From Azolla caroliniana (lineage: Eukaryota; Polypodiophyta), in assembly GCA_043228905.1 (NCBI GenBank), contig JBHGNT010000005.1, positions 7,006,001-7,070,000 of the forward strand: a stretch of DNA of 64,000 nt, given 5' to 3'. Of the stretch, positions 12,978 through 23,817 are shown piece after piece (within the stretch, counting starts at the first letter, position 1; each line of letters starts with the position of its first letter). The notes under the pieces are model-generated. The model saw nothing but the letters and a program-made list of their open reading frames with translations. It made no database searches and was not told the origin of the DNA. Position numbers and translations under genes: made by a program.

Positions 12978-12989
12978 TGGTATCAGAGC
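12978..12989 (+). other. primer binding site (initiator tRNA-Met)
   Basis: TGGTATCAGAGC begins two bases after the 5' LTR ends. It is the standard complement of the 3' end of plant initiator tRNA-Met, used to prime minus-strand DNA synthesis. Confidence 0.93.
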
Positions 12990-14652
12990 TTTTACTAACA
13001 ATTTTTTTGTTGTTTTGATGTTTTTTGCGTGTGAGCGAGGGGGATCTAACAAGGCTCGTCATGCTCTTCTCAGGATCAAAACAACACTCTAAACCCGGTA
13101 TTCTTCTTTTTTGATCTCTTCTCTTTTTCTATTATGCGTTCTTTATGGTCGAATCAAATTGGTATTACGTTTTATTCTCTTTCTTTCTACCTCCTACTAC
13201 GCTACGATTTTACTTATTATTATGCATCGGGCCGAGCGTGTTTGCACTAATCGCACACGCTCAACTCATGGCCTTTTGCATATTGCGATATATATCCCAC
13301 TCTCTCCTCTCTTGAACTCTTACGATAATAATTATTCTTGTGCATTGGGTCGAGCGTGTTTGCTCTAATCGCACACGCTTATCTCATGGCCGTTTTGCAT
13401 ATGATGTTGAGTATACCACTCTTCCCCTCTATTGAGCCATCACTTGGCCGATTCTAAGGGATGATGTGGCCTTGACGAGGTGTATGTTGCCTACCTATGC
13501 CACTCTACTCTCTATTAAGCCATCAATTGGCCGATTCTAAGGGATGATGTGGCCTTGACGAGGTATATGTCACTTACCTATGCCACTTTCCTCTTTAATT
13601 AGCCATTACTTGGCCGATTCTAGGGATAAGTGGTGGTCTTGAGGAGGTGCATGTCAACTACCCTAGGGTTTCATATCTTAGGGCATGTTTGATTCCATAC
13701 ACCTAATTGTTGATTATTCTAATTAAATTTTAATTTCATAAGTATTGTTTCACTTATATGATTTTCTAGTAATTATTATTTACCCGCCCACAATTAACTC
13801 TCCTTTTTCCACTTCCTTTTCATGTATAAAGTATTTACATCGTTTATTTTTAATGTAACCTTTACGTGTAGACTATTTTTTCGTATGGAGTGGCTTGTTG
13901 AACGATTTTTTTTTTCAACGGGTCATCTAGGTTTAACTCTTATCATCAAGCCTTAGAAAACGAGTAAAACCATATGAGTTCCCTTATTGATGTGTTACTC
14001 ATGGATTTGAGTATTACATCTTTGCGCACAACACCGTCATCACTTGTATCAATTTGTGGCTTATGTCACAATTGTGCAAGTTATAACAATCATATTGGGA
14101 TGTATATGTGCATACCTTGCACTTCCCATTTATTTGTGACATTGTTTTTATCGTAGGTAACACATGGGTTCTTTTTTTTTTTTTACCCTTGTTTTCGTCA
14201 CTACTTAACTCTTATGAGTAGTGCCTTATTTTATCATTTTATCATCACGTTTGCTTATTGCTCGCAAGACTAGAATATTACTTGTGAGTGCACTTGTTTT
14301 TTCACGTAATACACTTTCTCGACCATATAATACATGATGGGTTGGCATTAATATAAGGCTATCTAGGAAATTTCATTGATGTAAGAACCATGGTTGAGCC
14401 TCGGGGAGCCGCCATGATTACTCAAGATAGAGATCCGAGAAATACATCTTAGCTATGTTTTCCCCCATGGTTTTTAAAACACCATAGTGTTACCATAGTT
14501 ATCGGATCTCGAATCACATCTCATATGTCTAGAGGGGTAAAGACATGAGATACTTTCTTGGATAAAGTTCTTTCAATCAAAATTTCAAGAATTCATTTTG
14601 CTTGTGTATTTTCTGAACCTCCTTATTTTATTGCATACCCACAGCGTGCATC
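12990..14652 (+). other. chromovirus leader, non-coding
   Basis: About 1.66 kb between the primer site and the polyprotein start, with no credible gene. It holds two repeat families. A pair of about 60 bp at 13223 and 13341 contains GAGCGTGTTTGC and CGCACACGCT. A triplet lies at 13417-13665. Packaging or internal ribosome entry signals could lie here, but this is inference. Confidence 0.7.
13417..13665 (+). repeat. three tandem repeats of about 84 bp in the leader
   Basis: Copies begin near 13417, 13501 and 13582. Each contains TTGGCCGATTCTA followed by a GGGAT...TGG block and a GA(C/G)GAGGT block. The first two are closest and the third is more diverged. Confidence 0.85.
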
Positions 14653-17600
14653 ATGGAACAAGTTTTGAACGCAGTTGGAACGATCTCTCCAAATGAGACC
14701 TCTCAACCCCAATCCGCATCTCGCACACAAGCTGAGATCACTATTGAGCAATTGCTCACTACTACCTTGAATCAATTGGCCGAAATGAGACAGGCCAATA
14801 TGGCATTGGAAAAGAAATTCCAAGAATTAACTATTGAGTCCAAGAAAGAAGGTGAACCTTCCTTCGTAGTCACGCCTTTCAAGGGAGATAAGAAAGAAAG
14901 AACCGAGGAGGCCATTAGCACTTGGCTTGGTCGTTGGGAGTCTCACTTTGAGCTTCATCCCAAGCCCGATGCAGTAAAAATTGGTTATGTCGGTCGTGAG
15001 TTAGGTGGCCGAGCTGCTGCTTGGTGGCGTGGCCTAAGGACCGCAAAAAACTTACCCACAACTTGGGAAGGTTTCGTTGATGTTTTTAAGAAACAATTCT
15101 TGCAGCCACCTTCTCAAACCGAACAAGCGCAACACTTGCTCACATTGTCTAGTAAGCCATTTACCTCTCTCGAGGATTGTGTGCATCACGCTCGGACCCA
15201 GATCCAAAAATCGGGACTTACGGGTGAGAAATGGTTTGTCGCTTGTTTTTTGAATGGTATTCCCAATGGGGATTATCATTGGATTGTCCATGACAAGGAC
15301 CCCACAACTTTCGAGGAAGCCGTCAACATTGTGCTGCGATACCATAGGACTTCCAAGAAAGACCACAATAAACCTGAGTTCGCCAAAACTCCGAATGTCA
15401 AGTTCATTGGGAAACGTAAGCAATCCAGTGACACTCTTGACCGCGACTCAAAGAAACCGAACCTCTTCTGTGCATATTGCAAGAAGCGGGGCCACACAAA
15501 GGATACCTGTCGTCGTCTTGAGAGGAAGTCAATGAACACCCCTCCTCAAGACAAATCTACGAGTCACACAGGTGAGTCTTTTGATATTGTTGAAGTTCAT
15601 ACCAATCACTTAAGTTTATGTGAATGCACTTTTCCTTCACATTTACTTGGACCTAATGATTTACTCCGAGCAGTCGGATATATCAATGGAACACAAGCAC
15701 ATTTCTTGTTTGATTCCGGTAGTTCTCACAATTTTCTTAATGATCACTTTGTGCAGCAAATGGAGCTCCACATAAACGCAAGTGATCATATCTATCAAGT
15801 TCACATGGCAAATGGAAACGTTCAATACATCAGTGGTATTGTTTGTCAACTACCAATTCAAATAGATACTTATTTGGAGAAGCTTGACTTTCATGTTATG
15901 AAATTACAATCCGCAGATGCCATTTTAGGATATCCTTGGTTTTTTAATAAAAACCCTTCTTTGTCCATTGATTGGGTTAATCACTCAATCACATTTGAAC
16001 TTAATAATTGTAAACATTTTATTCAATGTTCCAAACTTCCTTCTCATTCACTTGTGTCTTCTAAATCTTTAAGTGAGTATTCTAGTTCATTAATTTATTC
16101 GTGTGTAATTGATCCTGCGGTTCAATTTTATTATTTTAATATTGACGCCACACAATTACCACATTTTGAGCAACGATTACTCGACTCTATTTTAGAGGAT
16201 TTTCAAGATGTGTTTCCTACTGAATTACCGCTTACTTTACCACCTAAACGTAATGTGGACCATCAAATTGAACTCATCCCTGGGGCTGCTCCTGTGAGCA
16301 TTCCACCTTACCGACTTAGTCGATTAGAAGAGGATGAGATCGCTAAACAACTTAAGGAATACTTGAGTATGGGCCACATTAGGTATAGTAAATCACCTTG
16401 GGGTGCGCCAGTTCTATTAGTCAAGAAGAAGGAAGGTTCGTGGCGAATGTGTATCAATTATCACCGTTTGAATAAAATGACAATTAAGAATGCATATCCA
16501 TTACCTCGTGCCGATGATTTGATTGATCGTTTGCACGGGGCTCGATATTTTACGAAAATTGACTTACGAACTGGTTATCATCAGATTCGCATCGCCGAGG
16601 ATGATATTCCTAAAACCGCTTTTCGTACGCGCTATGGCCATTATGAGTTTTTAGTCATGCCATTTGGGTTGACTAATGCTCTAGCCACATTCCAACAAGC
16701 GATGAATGATGTTTTCCGAGATCAACTCGGTGATTTTGTTGTCGTCTTCTTGGATGATATTTTGATATATAGCCGTACCTTGCAAGATCATGTTCAACAT
16801 GTTCGATTTGTTTTGCGAAAGTTGCGTGACAACTCTTTCTATGCAAAACATTCAAAATGTGACTTCTTCCAAAAATCTATTGTGTACCTAGGTCATTTAA
16901 TTACAGAAAATGGCGTTGAAATTGAACCTTCTCGTATTGAAAAGGTTAAACTTTGGCCCATTCCTCGTAATATTCGTGAACTTAGATCATTCTTAGGGTT
17001 TGTTGGATTTTTACGAAAATCAATTCGTAACTATTCCAAATTGACTACGCCATTAACTGACCTTTTAAAAGGTCATCCACGTAAGTCTGTCAAACCAATT
17101 TCATGGAATGAACAACTTGACAAATCATTTGAGACACTCAAGGAGCATGTGTGTCAGGCTCCCACTCTTCTATTACCAGACCCTTCTAAGCCTTTCTCAA
17201 TTGAAACCGATGCTAGTGATTATGCTATTGGTGTCGTTCTTTATCAAGGTGGTCACCCTATTGCTTTTGAAAGTAAGAAGCTTGATGCTGCTCAATCTCG
17301 GTATTCGGTTCAAGAGAAAGAGTTGTTTGCGGTGATACACGCACTTAAAACATGGAGGCACTATCTCTATGGAAATAAATTTGTGGTTACAACAGACCAT
17401 CAATCATTAAAGTATTTTTGTGACCAGCCCGATCTTGTTGGTCGTAAAGGCCATTGGGCTGACCTTATGCAAGATTTTGATTTTTCCATACGATATCGCA
17501 AGGGTTCTATGAACACCGTTGCTGATGCTCTTAGTCGCATTAAAGAAGTTAACATGCTTAGCTTCACGGAAATAAAATCTGATCTTTTAGATCACCTTCG

Positions 17601-19056
17601 AGGGAAATACCTTGATGACAGTTATTTCTCAAAATACTGGACGAAAGCCGAATCTGGTTTAGATGCCGATACTAGCACCCTACCCTCGAAGGCGACCTTT
17701 CACATTACAAACGGTTTGCTCTACCATAGTGGAAAGGTCTGTGTTCCAGATTTACCAAATGTTAAACAGAAATTTTTTCATGAATGTCATGATGCACCAT
17801 CTGCTGGTCATCCTGGAATACAACGCACACTCGTTCTCATCTCGTGTACTTTTTTCTGGCCTAAGATGCGCTCTGACGTGCATAAATACGTAACTCAATG
17901 CTTACAATGTCAGATTAATAAGTCGGAACGACTTAAAGCTGCTGGTCTTTTACATCCCTTAGATATTCCCAACAATAAATGGGAAAGTATCTCGATGGAT
18001 TTTATTGTTAGTTTACCTCGTACACAGAGGGGTCATGATGCCATATGGGTTGTCGTTGATAGGCTAACAAAATTAGCTAGATTTATTCCTACAAAAACCA
18101 CGGTAACCGCTCAACAGTTGGCTTATCAATTTGTTGATGAGTTATTTCGTTTTTATGGATTACCGATGGATATTGTTAGTGATCGAGATTCCAAGTTTAC
18201 TAGTGACTTTTGGACTCAGGTCTTTAAGAAACTAGAAACTACGTTGAGCATGAGTTCCGCAGATCATCCTCAGTCTGATGGACAAACTGAACGAGTTAAT
18301 CAAATTATTGAGGACATGCTTCGAGCTTATGTAGCAAAAACCCCTTCTAAGTGGGAGCAATACCTTCCTATCTTAGAATTTGCCTATAATAGCTCTAAAC
18401 ATACATCCACTGGATATAGTCCTTTTATGTTGATGTATGGTTTTCAGCCACGTGCCCCAGTTGATGTCACGATTCATCGTGATACATTAGACAGTACACG
18501 CAATTTTTTGCAAGACATGAACCAAATGTTGCATATTGCCAAAGAAAATGTCAAGACAGCTCAAGATCGTGCTCGATTTTATGCTGATCAGGATAGACGT
18601 CCTCGTGCATTTACTATTGGTCAAAAAGTTTTTTTGCGTGTCCCGACTGATTCTACGTCATTATCTATGGGCAAGTGCGCTAAGTTAGCCCCACGATATT
18701 GTGGCCCATTTGAAATCCTTAAGCGAGTTGGGTCATCTGCTTATCACCTTGCCTTACCTCGTAACGTTGGTATTCATCCTGTTTTTCACGTCAGTCGTCT
18801 AAAACCATTTTTAGGCTCTGGTGATAACACCATCACAATCCAAGATCTTGTAACATTAGAGGATTTTTCTTACAAACCTCATGTTCCTGAACGAATTCTT
18901 GATTCTTGTACTAAACGTTTACGTTCTAAAGAGATTCGGCTATTCAAGATCAAATGGATGGATAAACCTATTGATGATGCCACATGGGAACGCGAGCATT
19001 CGCTTAAGGCACAATTTCCTCACTTTATATTGCAAGAGTGCAATCTTTTGAAGTAG
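14653..19056 (+). CDS. chromovirus Gag-Pol polyprotein
   Basis: A single 1467-residue frame supplying capsid and replication enzymes, processed by its own protease. In order: Gag retrotransposon domain (about 90-230); CCHC zinc knuckle CAYCKKRGHTKDTC (273-286); aspartic protease DSGSS (Asp354); reverse transcriptase with FLDD (699-702); RNase H starting TDAS (Asp853); integrase with an HHCC finger (about 1048-1086) and a DD35E triad (Asp1116, Asp1177, Glu1213); and a C-terminal chromodomain-like tail (about 1420-1465, ERILD...DATWERE). The chromodomain marks a chromovirus, whose integration is often chromatin-directed. Two unusual reverse transcriptase residues: INYHRLNK where VDYR is common, and NALATFQ where NAPATFQ is usual. 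The stop codon lies inside the polypurine tract. Confidence 0.95.
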   Translation: MEQVLNAVGTISPNETSQPQSASRTQAEITIEQLLTTTLNQLAEMRQANMALEKKFQELTIESKKEGEPSFVVTPFKGDKKERTEEAISTWLGRWESHFELHPKPDAVKIGYVGRELGGRAAAWWRGLRTAKNLPTTWEGFVDVFKKQFLQPPSQTEQAQHLLTLSSKPFTSLEDCVHHARTQIQKSGLTGEKWFVACFLNGIPNGDYHWIVHDKDPTTFEEAVNIVLRYHRTSKKDHNKPEFAKTPNVKFIGKRKQSSDTLDRDSKKPNLFCAYCKKRGHTKDTCRRLERKSMNTPPQDKSTSHTGESFDIVEVHTNHLSLCECTFPSHLLGPNDLLRAVGYINGTQAHFLFDSGSSHNFLNDHFVQQMELHINASDHIYQVHMANGNVQYISGIVCQLPIQIDTYLEKLDFHVMKLQSADAILGYPWFFNKNPSLSIDWVNHSITFELNNCKHFIQCSKLPSHSLVSSKSLSEYSSSLIYSCVIDPAVQFYYFNIDATQLPHFEQRLLDSILEDFQDVFPTELPLTLPPKRNVDHQIELIPGAAPVSIPPYRLSRLEEDEIAKQLKEYLSMGHIRYSKSPWGAPVLLVKKKEGSWRMCINYHRLNKMTIKNAYPLPRADDLIDRLHGARYFTKIDLRTGYHQIRIAEDDIPKTAFRTRYGHYEFLVMPFGLTNALATFQQAMNDVFRDQLGDFVVVFLDDILIYSRTLQDHVQHVRFVLRKLRDNSFYAKHSKCDFFQKSIVYLGHLITENGVEIEPSRIEKVKLWPIPRNIRELRSFLGFVGFLRKSIRNYSKLTTPLTDLLKGHPRKSVKPISWNEQLDKSFETLKEHVCQAPTLLLPDPSKPFSIETDASDYAIGVVLYQGGHPIAFESKKLDAAQSRYSVQEKELFAVIHALKTWRHYLYGNKFVVTTDHQSLKYFCDQPDLVGRKGHWADLMQDFDFSIRYRKGSMNTVADALSRIKEVNMLSFTEIKSDLLDHLRGKYLDDSYFSKYWTKAESGLDADTSTLPSKATFHITNGLLYHSGKVCVPDLPNVKQKFFHECHDAPSAGHPGIQRTLVLISCTFFWPKMRSDVHKYVTQCLQCQINKSERLKAAGLLHPLDIPNNKWESISMDFIVSLPRTQRGHDAIWVVVDRLTKLARFIPTKTTVTAQQLAYQFVDELFRFYGLPMDIVSDRDSKFTSDFWTQVFKKLETTLSMSSADHPQSDGQTERVNQIIEDMLRAYVAKTPSKWEQYLPILEFAYNSSKHTSTGYSPFMLMYGFQPRAPVDVTIHRDTLDSTRNFLQDMNQMLHIAKENVKTAQDRARFYADQDRRPRAFTIGQKVFLRVPTDSTSLSMGKCAKLAPRYCGPFEILKRVGSSAYHLALPRNVGIHPVFHVSRLKPFLGSGDNTITIQDLVTLEDFSYKPHVPERILDSCTKRLRSKEIRLFKIKWMDKPIDDATWEREHSLKAQFPHFILQECNLLK

Positions 19057-19063
19057 GGGAGTA
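19051..19063 (+). other. polypurine tract
   Basis: AAGTAGGGGAGTA lies immediately before the 3' LTR and primes plus-strand DNA. The TAG stop of the polyprotein (19054-19056) is part of it. Confidence 0.85.
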
Positions 19064-19537
19064 TGTTATGTACACATAACGTTGGTGAGGGTAGGTCACT
19101 AATATTTACATTAGTGAAGGGTATGTTCACTATTATTAAAAAGGGGACTAATGATTGGATAGAATGAATGATATGTGCATGCACTATCATGATTTAGACA
19201 ACCAATGAATAGAGAGCCTTTTAAAAAGGCACATCTATTCAAGGGGCCTAGGAAAAGGTATAAATATGAGGCTTAGCTACCCTCATAGGGATCATCACGT
19301 CGGAAGGCTGCTGTCGTAGACACCGGTGGTGCGGGCTAGGCTTTCGTCTCGACGATCGTGTTTATCTCTTCCAAGGTATTAGTCATCCTAATATCCGGCG
19401 GTATGGGACGTCGGTGGTAGGTTGGCTATGTCTAGATCATAGCTCGGGGGTGGTCGGGTGGAACGGGTTCTTCTATCCAATCTATTTTCTTCCTTTTTAC
19501 TTGATTTGGTCTATTGATTAGTAATAGACTCTTAACA
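19064..19537 (+). repeat. 3' LTR of the chromovirus
   Basis: 474 bp, TG...CA, followed by the target duplication TGCGA. It differs from the 5' LTR at three A/G positions (for example GTTGGTGAGG here against GTTAGTGAGG). Confidence 0.96.
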
Positions 19538-20024
19538 TGCGACATGGCTTGATCACTCCGTTGATAAGTGGACGGACTCCTTCAATGTAGATAGTTGGTG
19601 CTACGTATGCATGAGAGGCAAAATCACCAAGATTCGATTTGAGAGAGGCTTGCAGTTCGCATTCCCTAGGTTCTCGGACATTTGGATGTTGATCGCAGGC
19701 TTCACCCTGTGGTATGTATGGAAAGCGCGTTCCCTAAAGGTCTTTCAGGATCTGGTGCGGCCCTTGGAGGAAGTGATCATGGACATATGGTTTGCACTTA
19801 TCAGCTGCCTACGAGGGCAATTGGACGAGGTTTGCATCCATTCCAATGACGTGGTCACTACCCGTTTGCGCTTTTGGCAGAAATGGCGGAACACGCTTAT
19901 GGTGACACAAGGAGGAAGTGGCCCGAGGTGGAACTACCAGCCCCCAAGCTGGTTGTTTCCGACTCACTTACCACCCTCCCTTCGTTGTCGGCCCCAGGAG
20001 TTGTCTCGTACTAGCCATCACTGA

Positions 20025-20320
20025 AGGACACCGTTTTTAGCTATAGGTACTTACCTTAAGTAGTCACTTTGAAAGGTGATGTAACTAGTCTCATTTTCTT
20101 GAACTTGATCGGAGGGAGATTCCCCGATCTATGGATAAGCCTCCCTGTATAGTCTCTTTGTAATAATCCTTCCTAACTAATGGGAAAGTAGCTTCATTTT
20201 GGAAAAGAAGAAGAAGAAGATGGACCTATCGTGTCCCTACAGGGATTTGTATATAATAATATCGTCTATAAAAATTTTATAACTAATGGAAGGAGATTTT
20301 GTTTTGGAAAAAAAAAAGGT
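20025..20320 (+). other. LINE copy A 3' UTR and tail
   Basis: The 3' UTR shared with the 6383-6587 fragment runs to TTTTGGAAAAG and a short (GAA)n tail at about 20216. A second tail-like motif, AACTAATGG...TTTTGGA with a run of A, follows at 20281-20320. It could be a second polyadenylation end or a tiny nested tail. Confidence 0.6.
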
Positions 20321-22999
20321 TTCTCACCCTAATGATCACACGTGTTAAGGTTCTCTACACGTGTATGTGAGTATTACACTCACAATTCCTAACCAATTAC
20401 AAGAAGTAGAAAGACACGAGGCAACTGAGATTGTATGCTAAGAGATTGGTTTTATTTTACTTTTATAGAATAATTTTAGCTTCTGGGAAATTATTAGCAA
20501 CATTGTTTTTCACTTGAGATGCAAATGCTACATAGGTATTATACGGCCGCAATGAACTCTAAATTGTTTTAAAAGTTTGATCCATGAGCAAATACCCATT
20601 TCATCTTTGAATGTGCAAGAATTTAACTTATTCCTATCACCCAAAGTAATTTTTGGTACTGAACTAGCCTCTCCAAAAGAAGGATGATGAGAGCATAACA
20701 AGGCAATAATGTGTCATCCTATACATTCATGTCATTGTAGATTTATTACTATGCTAATTAGAGAAAGCTTTAGAAACATATCAAATTCTTATCATGAATT
20801 AGAAATAAGACTTATGTTATTTTTAAAAGAAAAAGATAATTCCCAGTAGTTAGGTAGAGTGTCAAAATAAGACTTATATTATCTATGCTCATTATAAACC
20901 TCCATTACATTCTTAAATGAAAATAAATTGAATTTATTGTGGTTAAAGGTGACTTGGTATACTACTAGAGAACATGTGTTGATGGGATAGTGCACTACCA
21001 TTTATATGCATGACAATAAAACAATTTCAAAAAGAAGATTTCTACGGCACCTGTGAGAAATTTCAAATGTGAGGGCCCAAGAAGATCCTCATTGCCCAAT
21101 ATGCTAGGGAATTCTATGATTATGTGCTTGGATGTGGTGTGCTCATCCAAATGAATAACGAGAAAAGGGAAAGAAGCACTTCCAAGTAAGCGGAGCTCAC
21201 TGTGTATAACCGGATGGTTGGATCCGGAAGATGATAACACGATATATTGAGAAGGTCATGTGTAACAAGCCCGAAGTGTTGGTGGATGACTAGAGGAAGT
21301 TGAGGATGGATGGATAAGAAGGTCCATCAAAGAGACATGACACGAGAAATATTTAGAAGAAAGAAGATGTGATTAATAAGAGGATCCTTAACAAAATGGA
21401 AGAGACCACCTAAGAAGGTTGGGAGATAATCAAGATTGTCATTGTTATGGTCGTGATGAGCTACAAAATGATCATGAGGAAGATGATACAAGGTTGAATG
21501 AGAAAGTTGCAAACAAGAAAAGGTGAAGATTCCGGATAATTGTGATCACTATGGGTGTTGTGATCATAAGGGTACCTAGGGGTTACACTTTCACCATGGA
21601 AATGGATTGTATGATTATGAGAATTGTGATAAGGGGAGGATTGAGCGTAATGCTAAGAGTTAGCATTGTGATGAAAAAAAAATGTTGTGTGTTCACGAGA
21701 AAGTTAAGGGTAAGGATCAGGAAGAGCCCCAAGAGAATGATGTGATTAAGGTTGGTGTCAAAGATTATGAAGATATGGTTAAAGAGGTCCACATCTTTTT
21801 TATGTATCAAAAGTCCTTATGAAATTGAAGTCCTACGATAACTACATTCCCTTTTACCATACCCTTAATAATCCTTTAGAAATGGTTCCTAAATTTATGT
21901 CACTAAAAACTGTTCACATCGGAAGATCTGGCATGAAAACTACATGCATTATTATATGCTAATATTTTTATCAAGAAGAGGAAGCAATGCATAATCTTCT
22001 TCGTATTAAGGTTATTTGATATTCAAGTTTGCAAAAAGTGGGATGGAAGGAGGTGATGTTCTACCATACATTCCATGGGATTGTCTCTCCTCAAGCATGT
22101 AATGACTTATGATTTATTCCATTACGATTTACTCCCTTTCTCTCCAGCGAATGCATTCTTATGCCTTATTCGACAAGATGGTTCTATAAATTTTCACATC
22201 TATTAGATCCAATCTATGATTATAATGTGATGATTTTCCACCTCAATCTATGAAAATTAAAAGGACAAAATTAAAAGGAAGCCCCTACCCTACCCTGACC
22301 ATTTGTCTTTGAATTGATTCATGGAACCATTGATTCGCTCGAGACCATTCTAACATGTACATAATATACACATGGAAATTCCTAGAAGAAATAAGAATGC
22401 ATCAATTGTTTGTAGCTTTTCTCTGCGTGAAGATTTAATTGCTAGAGTAGTTGCCTCAAAGGTTCAGTTGGTTGTTGCCTCAAGGTATGTGTGAAAGTCT
22501 ACACTTTGTTGATGAACGTGCACCAATCAAAACAACATAATATCATGAAGTATGAACAGACTTTATGTGTCAACATTGATATGCATATATACCCAATAGT
22601 TTTAGTACTAATAGGGATAGGTAAATGAGCATTGTGGTGGTCATAATGTTTAATTGTAGTACAATGTCTCAATGCATGTTCGGGATCCATCTCAATAACA
22701 AATATTTTTTTTGCAATTCCTCAATATGAATTACTCCATTTAAAGCTATGATTAAATTCCCATTAATTTGATCTTTCATGATTAATCTCTCTCAATTATT
22801 CTATTTTTTAAATACCCTATCGATAGTTGGCCTTGGTCGCAAAAGTGAGAACAAAAAGAGAAGAGAAGAAGAGTAGAAAAATCTCGTAGGTGTTGTGGCA
22901 CCTGAATTTGATCGGCTTCGATCAACAGCCATACGAACTTTGATTGGGCAAAAATTTTGAGCGGTTGTTCCTGCCATCAAAAAGCTCACATTCAACGGT
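20321..22999. other. intergenic, no gene seen
   Basis: AT-rich sequence with short chance frames only. A segment near 22411-22500 resembles 55446-55500 (shared core GCGTGAAGATTTA), suggesting remnants of an unidentified old repeat. Confidence 0.45.
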
Positions 23000-23235
23000 T
23001 GGATCTTGGTTTCTTGTTCTCTAAGTCAGGTTCTAGTGTCTCTTTCTCTTCTTCTTGTTGAATCTTGTTGGATTAATATTGTTCTAGTGATATCTAGGGA
23101 GGTTGTACCCAAGCATAAACTAAGTTCTAGTGGAAGTTTTGGTACCTTAAGTGTCCCGTGGTTTTTTCTCTCGATTGTGGGTTTCCATGTAAAACTCTCG
23201 TCTATTCGTTTTCTATTTTTTTAATTATTTTGTAT
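23000..23235 (+). mobile_element. possible copia LTR remnant
   Basis: A run with GTTTTTTCTC...GGGTTTCCATGTAAA followed by a T-rich stretch resembles the R/U5 part of plant Ty1/copia LTRs (compare GGGGTTTTCCACGTAAA in the solo LTR at 50621-51332). No ends, target duplication or internal region were found, so this is tentative. Confidence 0.3.
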
Positions 23236-23817
23236 CGTATTGGCTATTACTTCATGTAGCGTGCCTATCAAATCTTGTCACTGTTTGTGAACAATGGTTG
23301 TTTGTTTTATTGATTCGGATTCGCACATTTCAATCAATAATTCAATTCTTACACTATTGTTCCCTGAACCATTTGAACTCTTCTACCATATTCGTGGCAA
23401 TCCCTTTCCCAAAGAAAGTTGGGAAGTGCAGTCTCTGCATGTAGGCAACCCCTCGAGTCGTTAAGTCTCAAAGGTATGGTTCGGGCTTCGTTCGTTTATT
23501 GTGACCAGATAAATCCATTTGTTCGAGGATAGAGAGAAGAGAGAGAGAAACAAAGATATATGTAGTAACGTCTTCTAAGACCAAATTTGACCCATGAATG
23601 AGAGAGAGAGAGAGAAGCGATGACAAGAATAGTGCTGAAACATGTTTCTGATGTAACTTTGTATTCAGAACTCCGTTTTTATGATTTTTGGTTCGTTGCG
23701 AAGCTCGTTCAGAGAGCTTTCTAAGGATTATTTGGACATTAAGTTTCGTTATCGTTACAAGAAACTACAAGCAAAATTGTCATCGTCTCAAGTTAGTTCT
23801 CTTAATCTCTATTAGGA

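Larger units (their letters stand above)
12503..19537 (+). mobile_element. Ty3-type chromovirus LTR retrotransposon, full-length and young
   Basis: A 7035-bp element with two 474-bp LTRs, perfect target duplications TGCGA (12498-12502 and 19538-19542), a primer binding site, a polypurine tract and a single uninterrupted 1467-residue polyprotein. Read base by base, the LTRs differ at only three positions, all A/G transitions, so insertion was recent. It sits in the 3' part of LINE copy A ORF2. Excising it with one TGCGA restores that LINE frame. All catalytic motifs checked are present, so it may be autonomous, although two unusual reverse transcriptase residues are noted under the polyprotein. 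Confidence 0.96.
8225..20024 (+). pseudogene. LINE copy A ORF2 (endonuclease, reverse transcriptase, zf-RVT), interrupted
   Basis: Starts at an ATG followed by ILTWNVQGLG, the first motif of the endonuclease/exonuclease/phosphatase fold. Endonuclease pieces follow to 8845 and resume at 9289 with RLDRIY and SDHQP. Reverse transcriptase is readable at 10221-11149 (IPKVAG, QWRPI, SVRQGCPLTP). The catalytic YADD box is changed to YAED (10796-10807). A C-terminal zinc-binding segment (CPLCHSPIETLRHCLWDC) lies at 12364-12420. After the Ty3 insertion the frame resumes at 19543 and stops with TGA at 20022-20024. Several internal stops and frameshifts are present. It is not functional. Confidence 0.8.
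6790..20216 (+). mobile_element. L1-type LINE (copy A), decayed, with two nested LTR insertions
   Basis: Non-LTR retrotransposon in the order ORF1 (nucleic-acid binding), then ORF2 with apurinic-type endonuclease, reverse transcriptase and a C-terminal zinc-binding/RNase H-like region, then a 3' UTR and a short (GAA)n tail. The 5' end is approximate. Many stops and frame changes, a broken catalytic motif and two LTR insertions (8846-9288 and 12503-19537) show that it is dead. After removal of both insertions its length is about 5.9 kb, normal for plant L1. The sequence is clearly different from copies B and C further along, so at least two LINE lineages are present. Confidence 0.85.
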
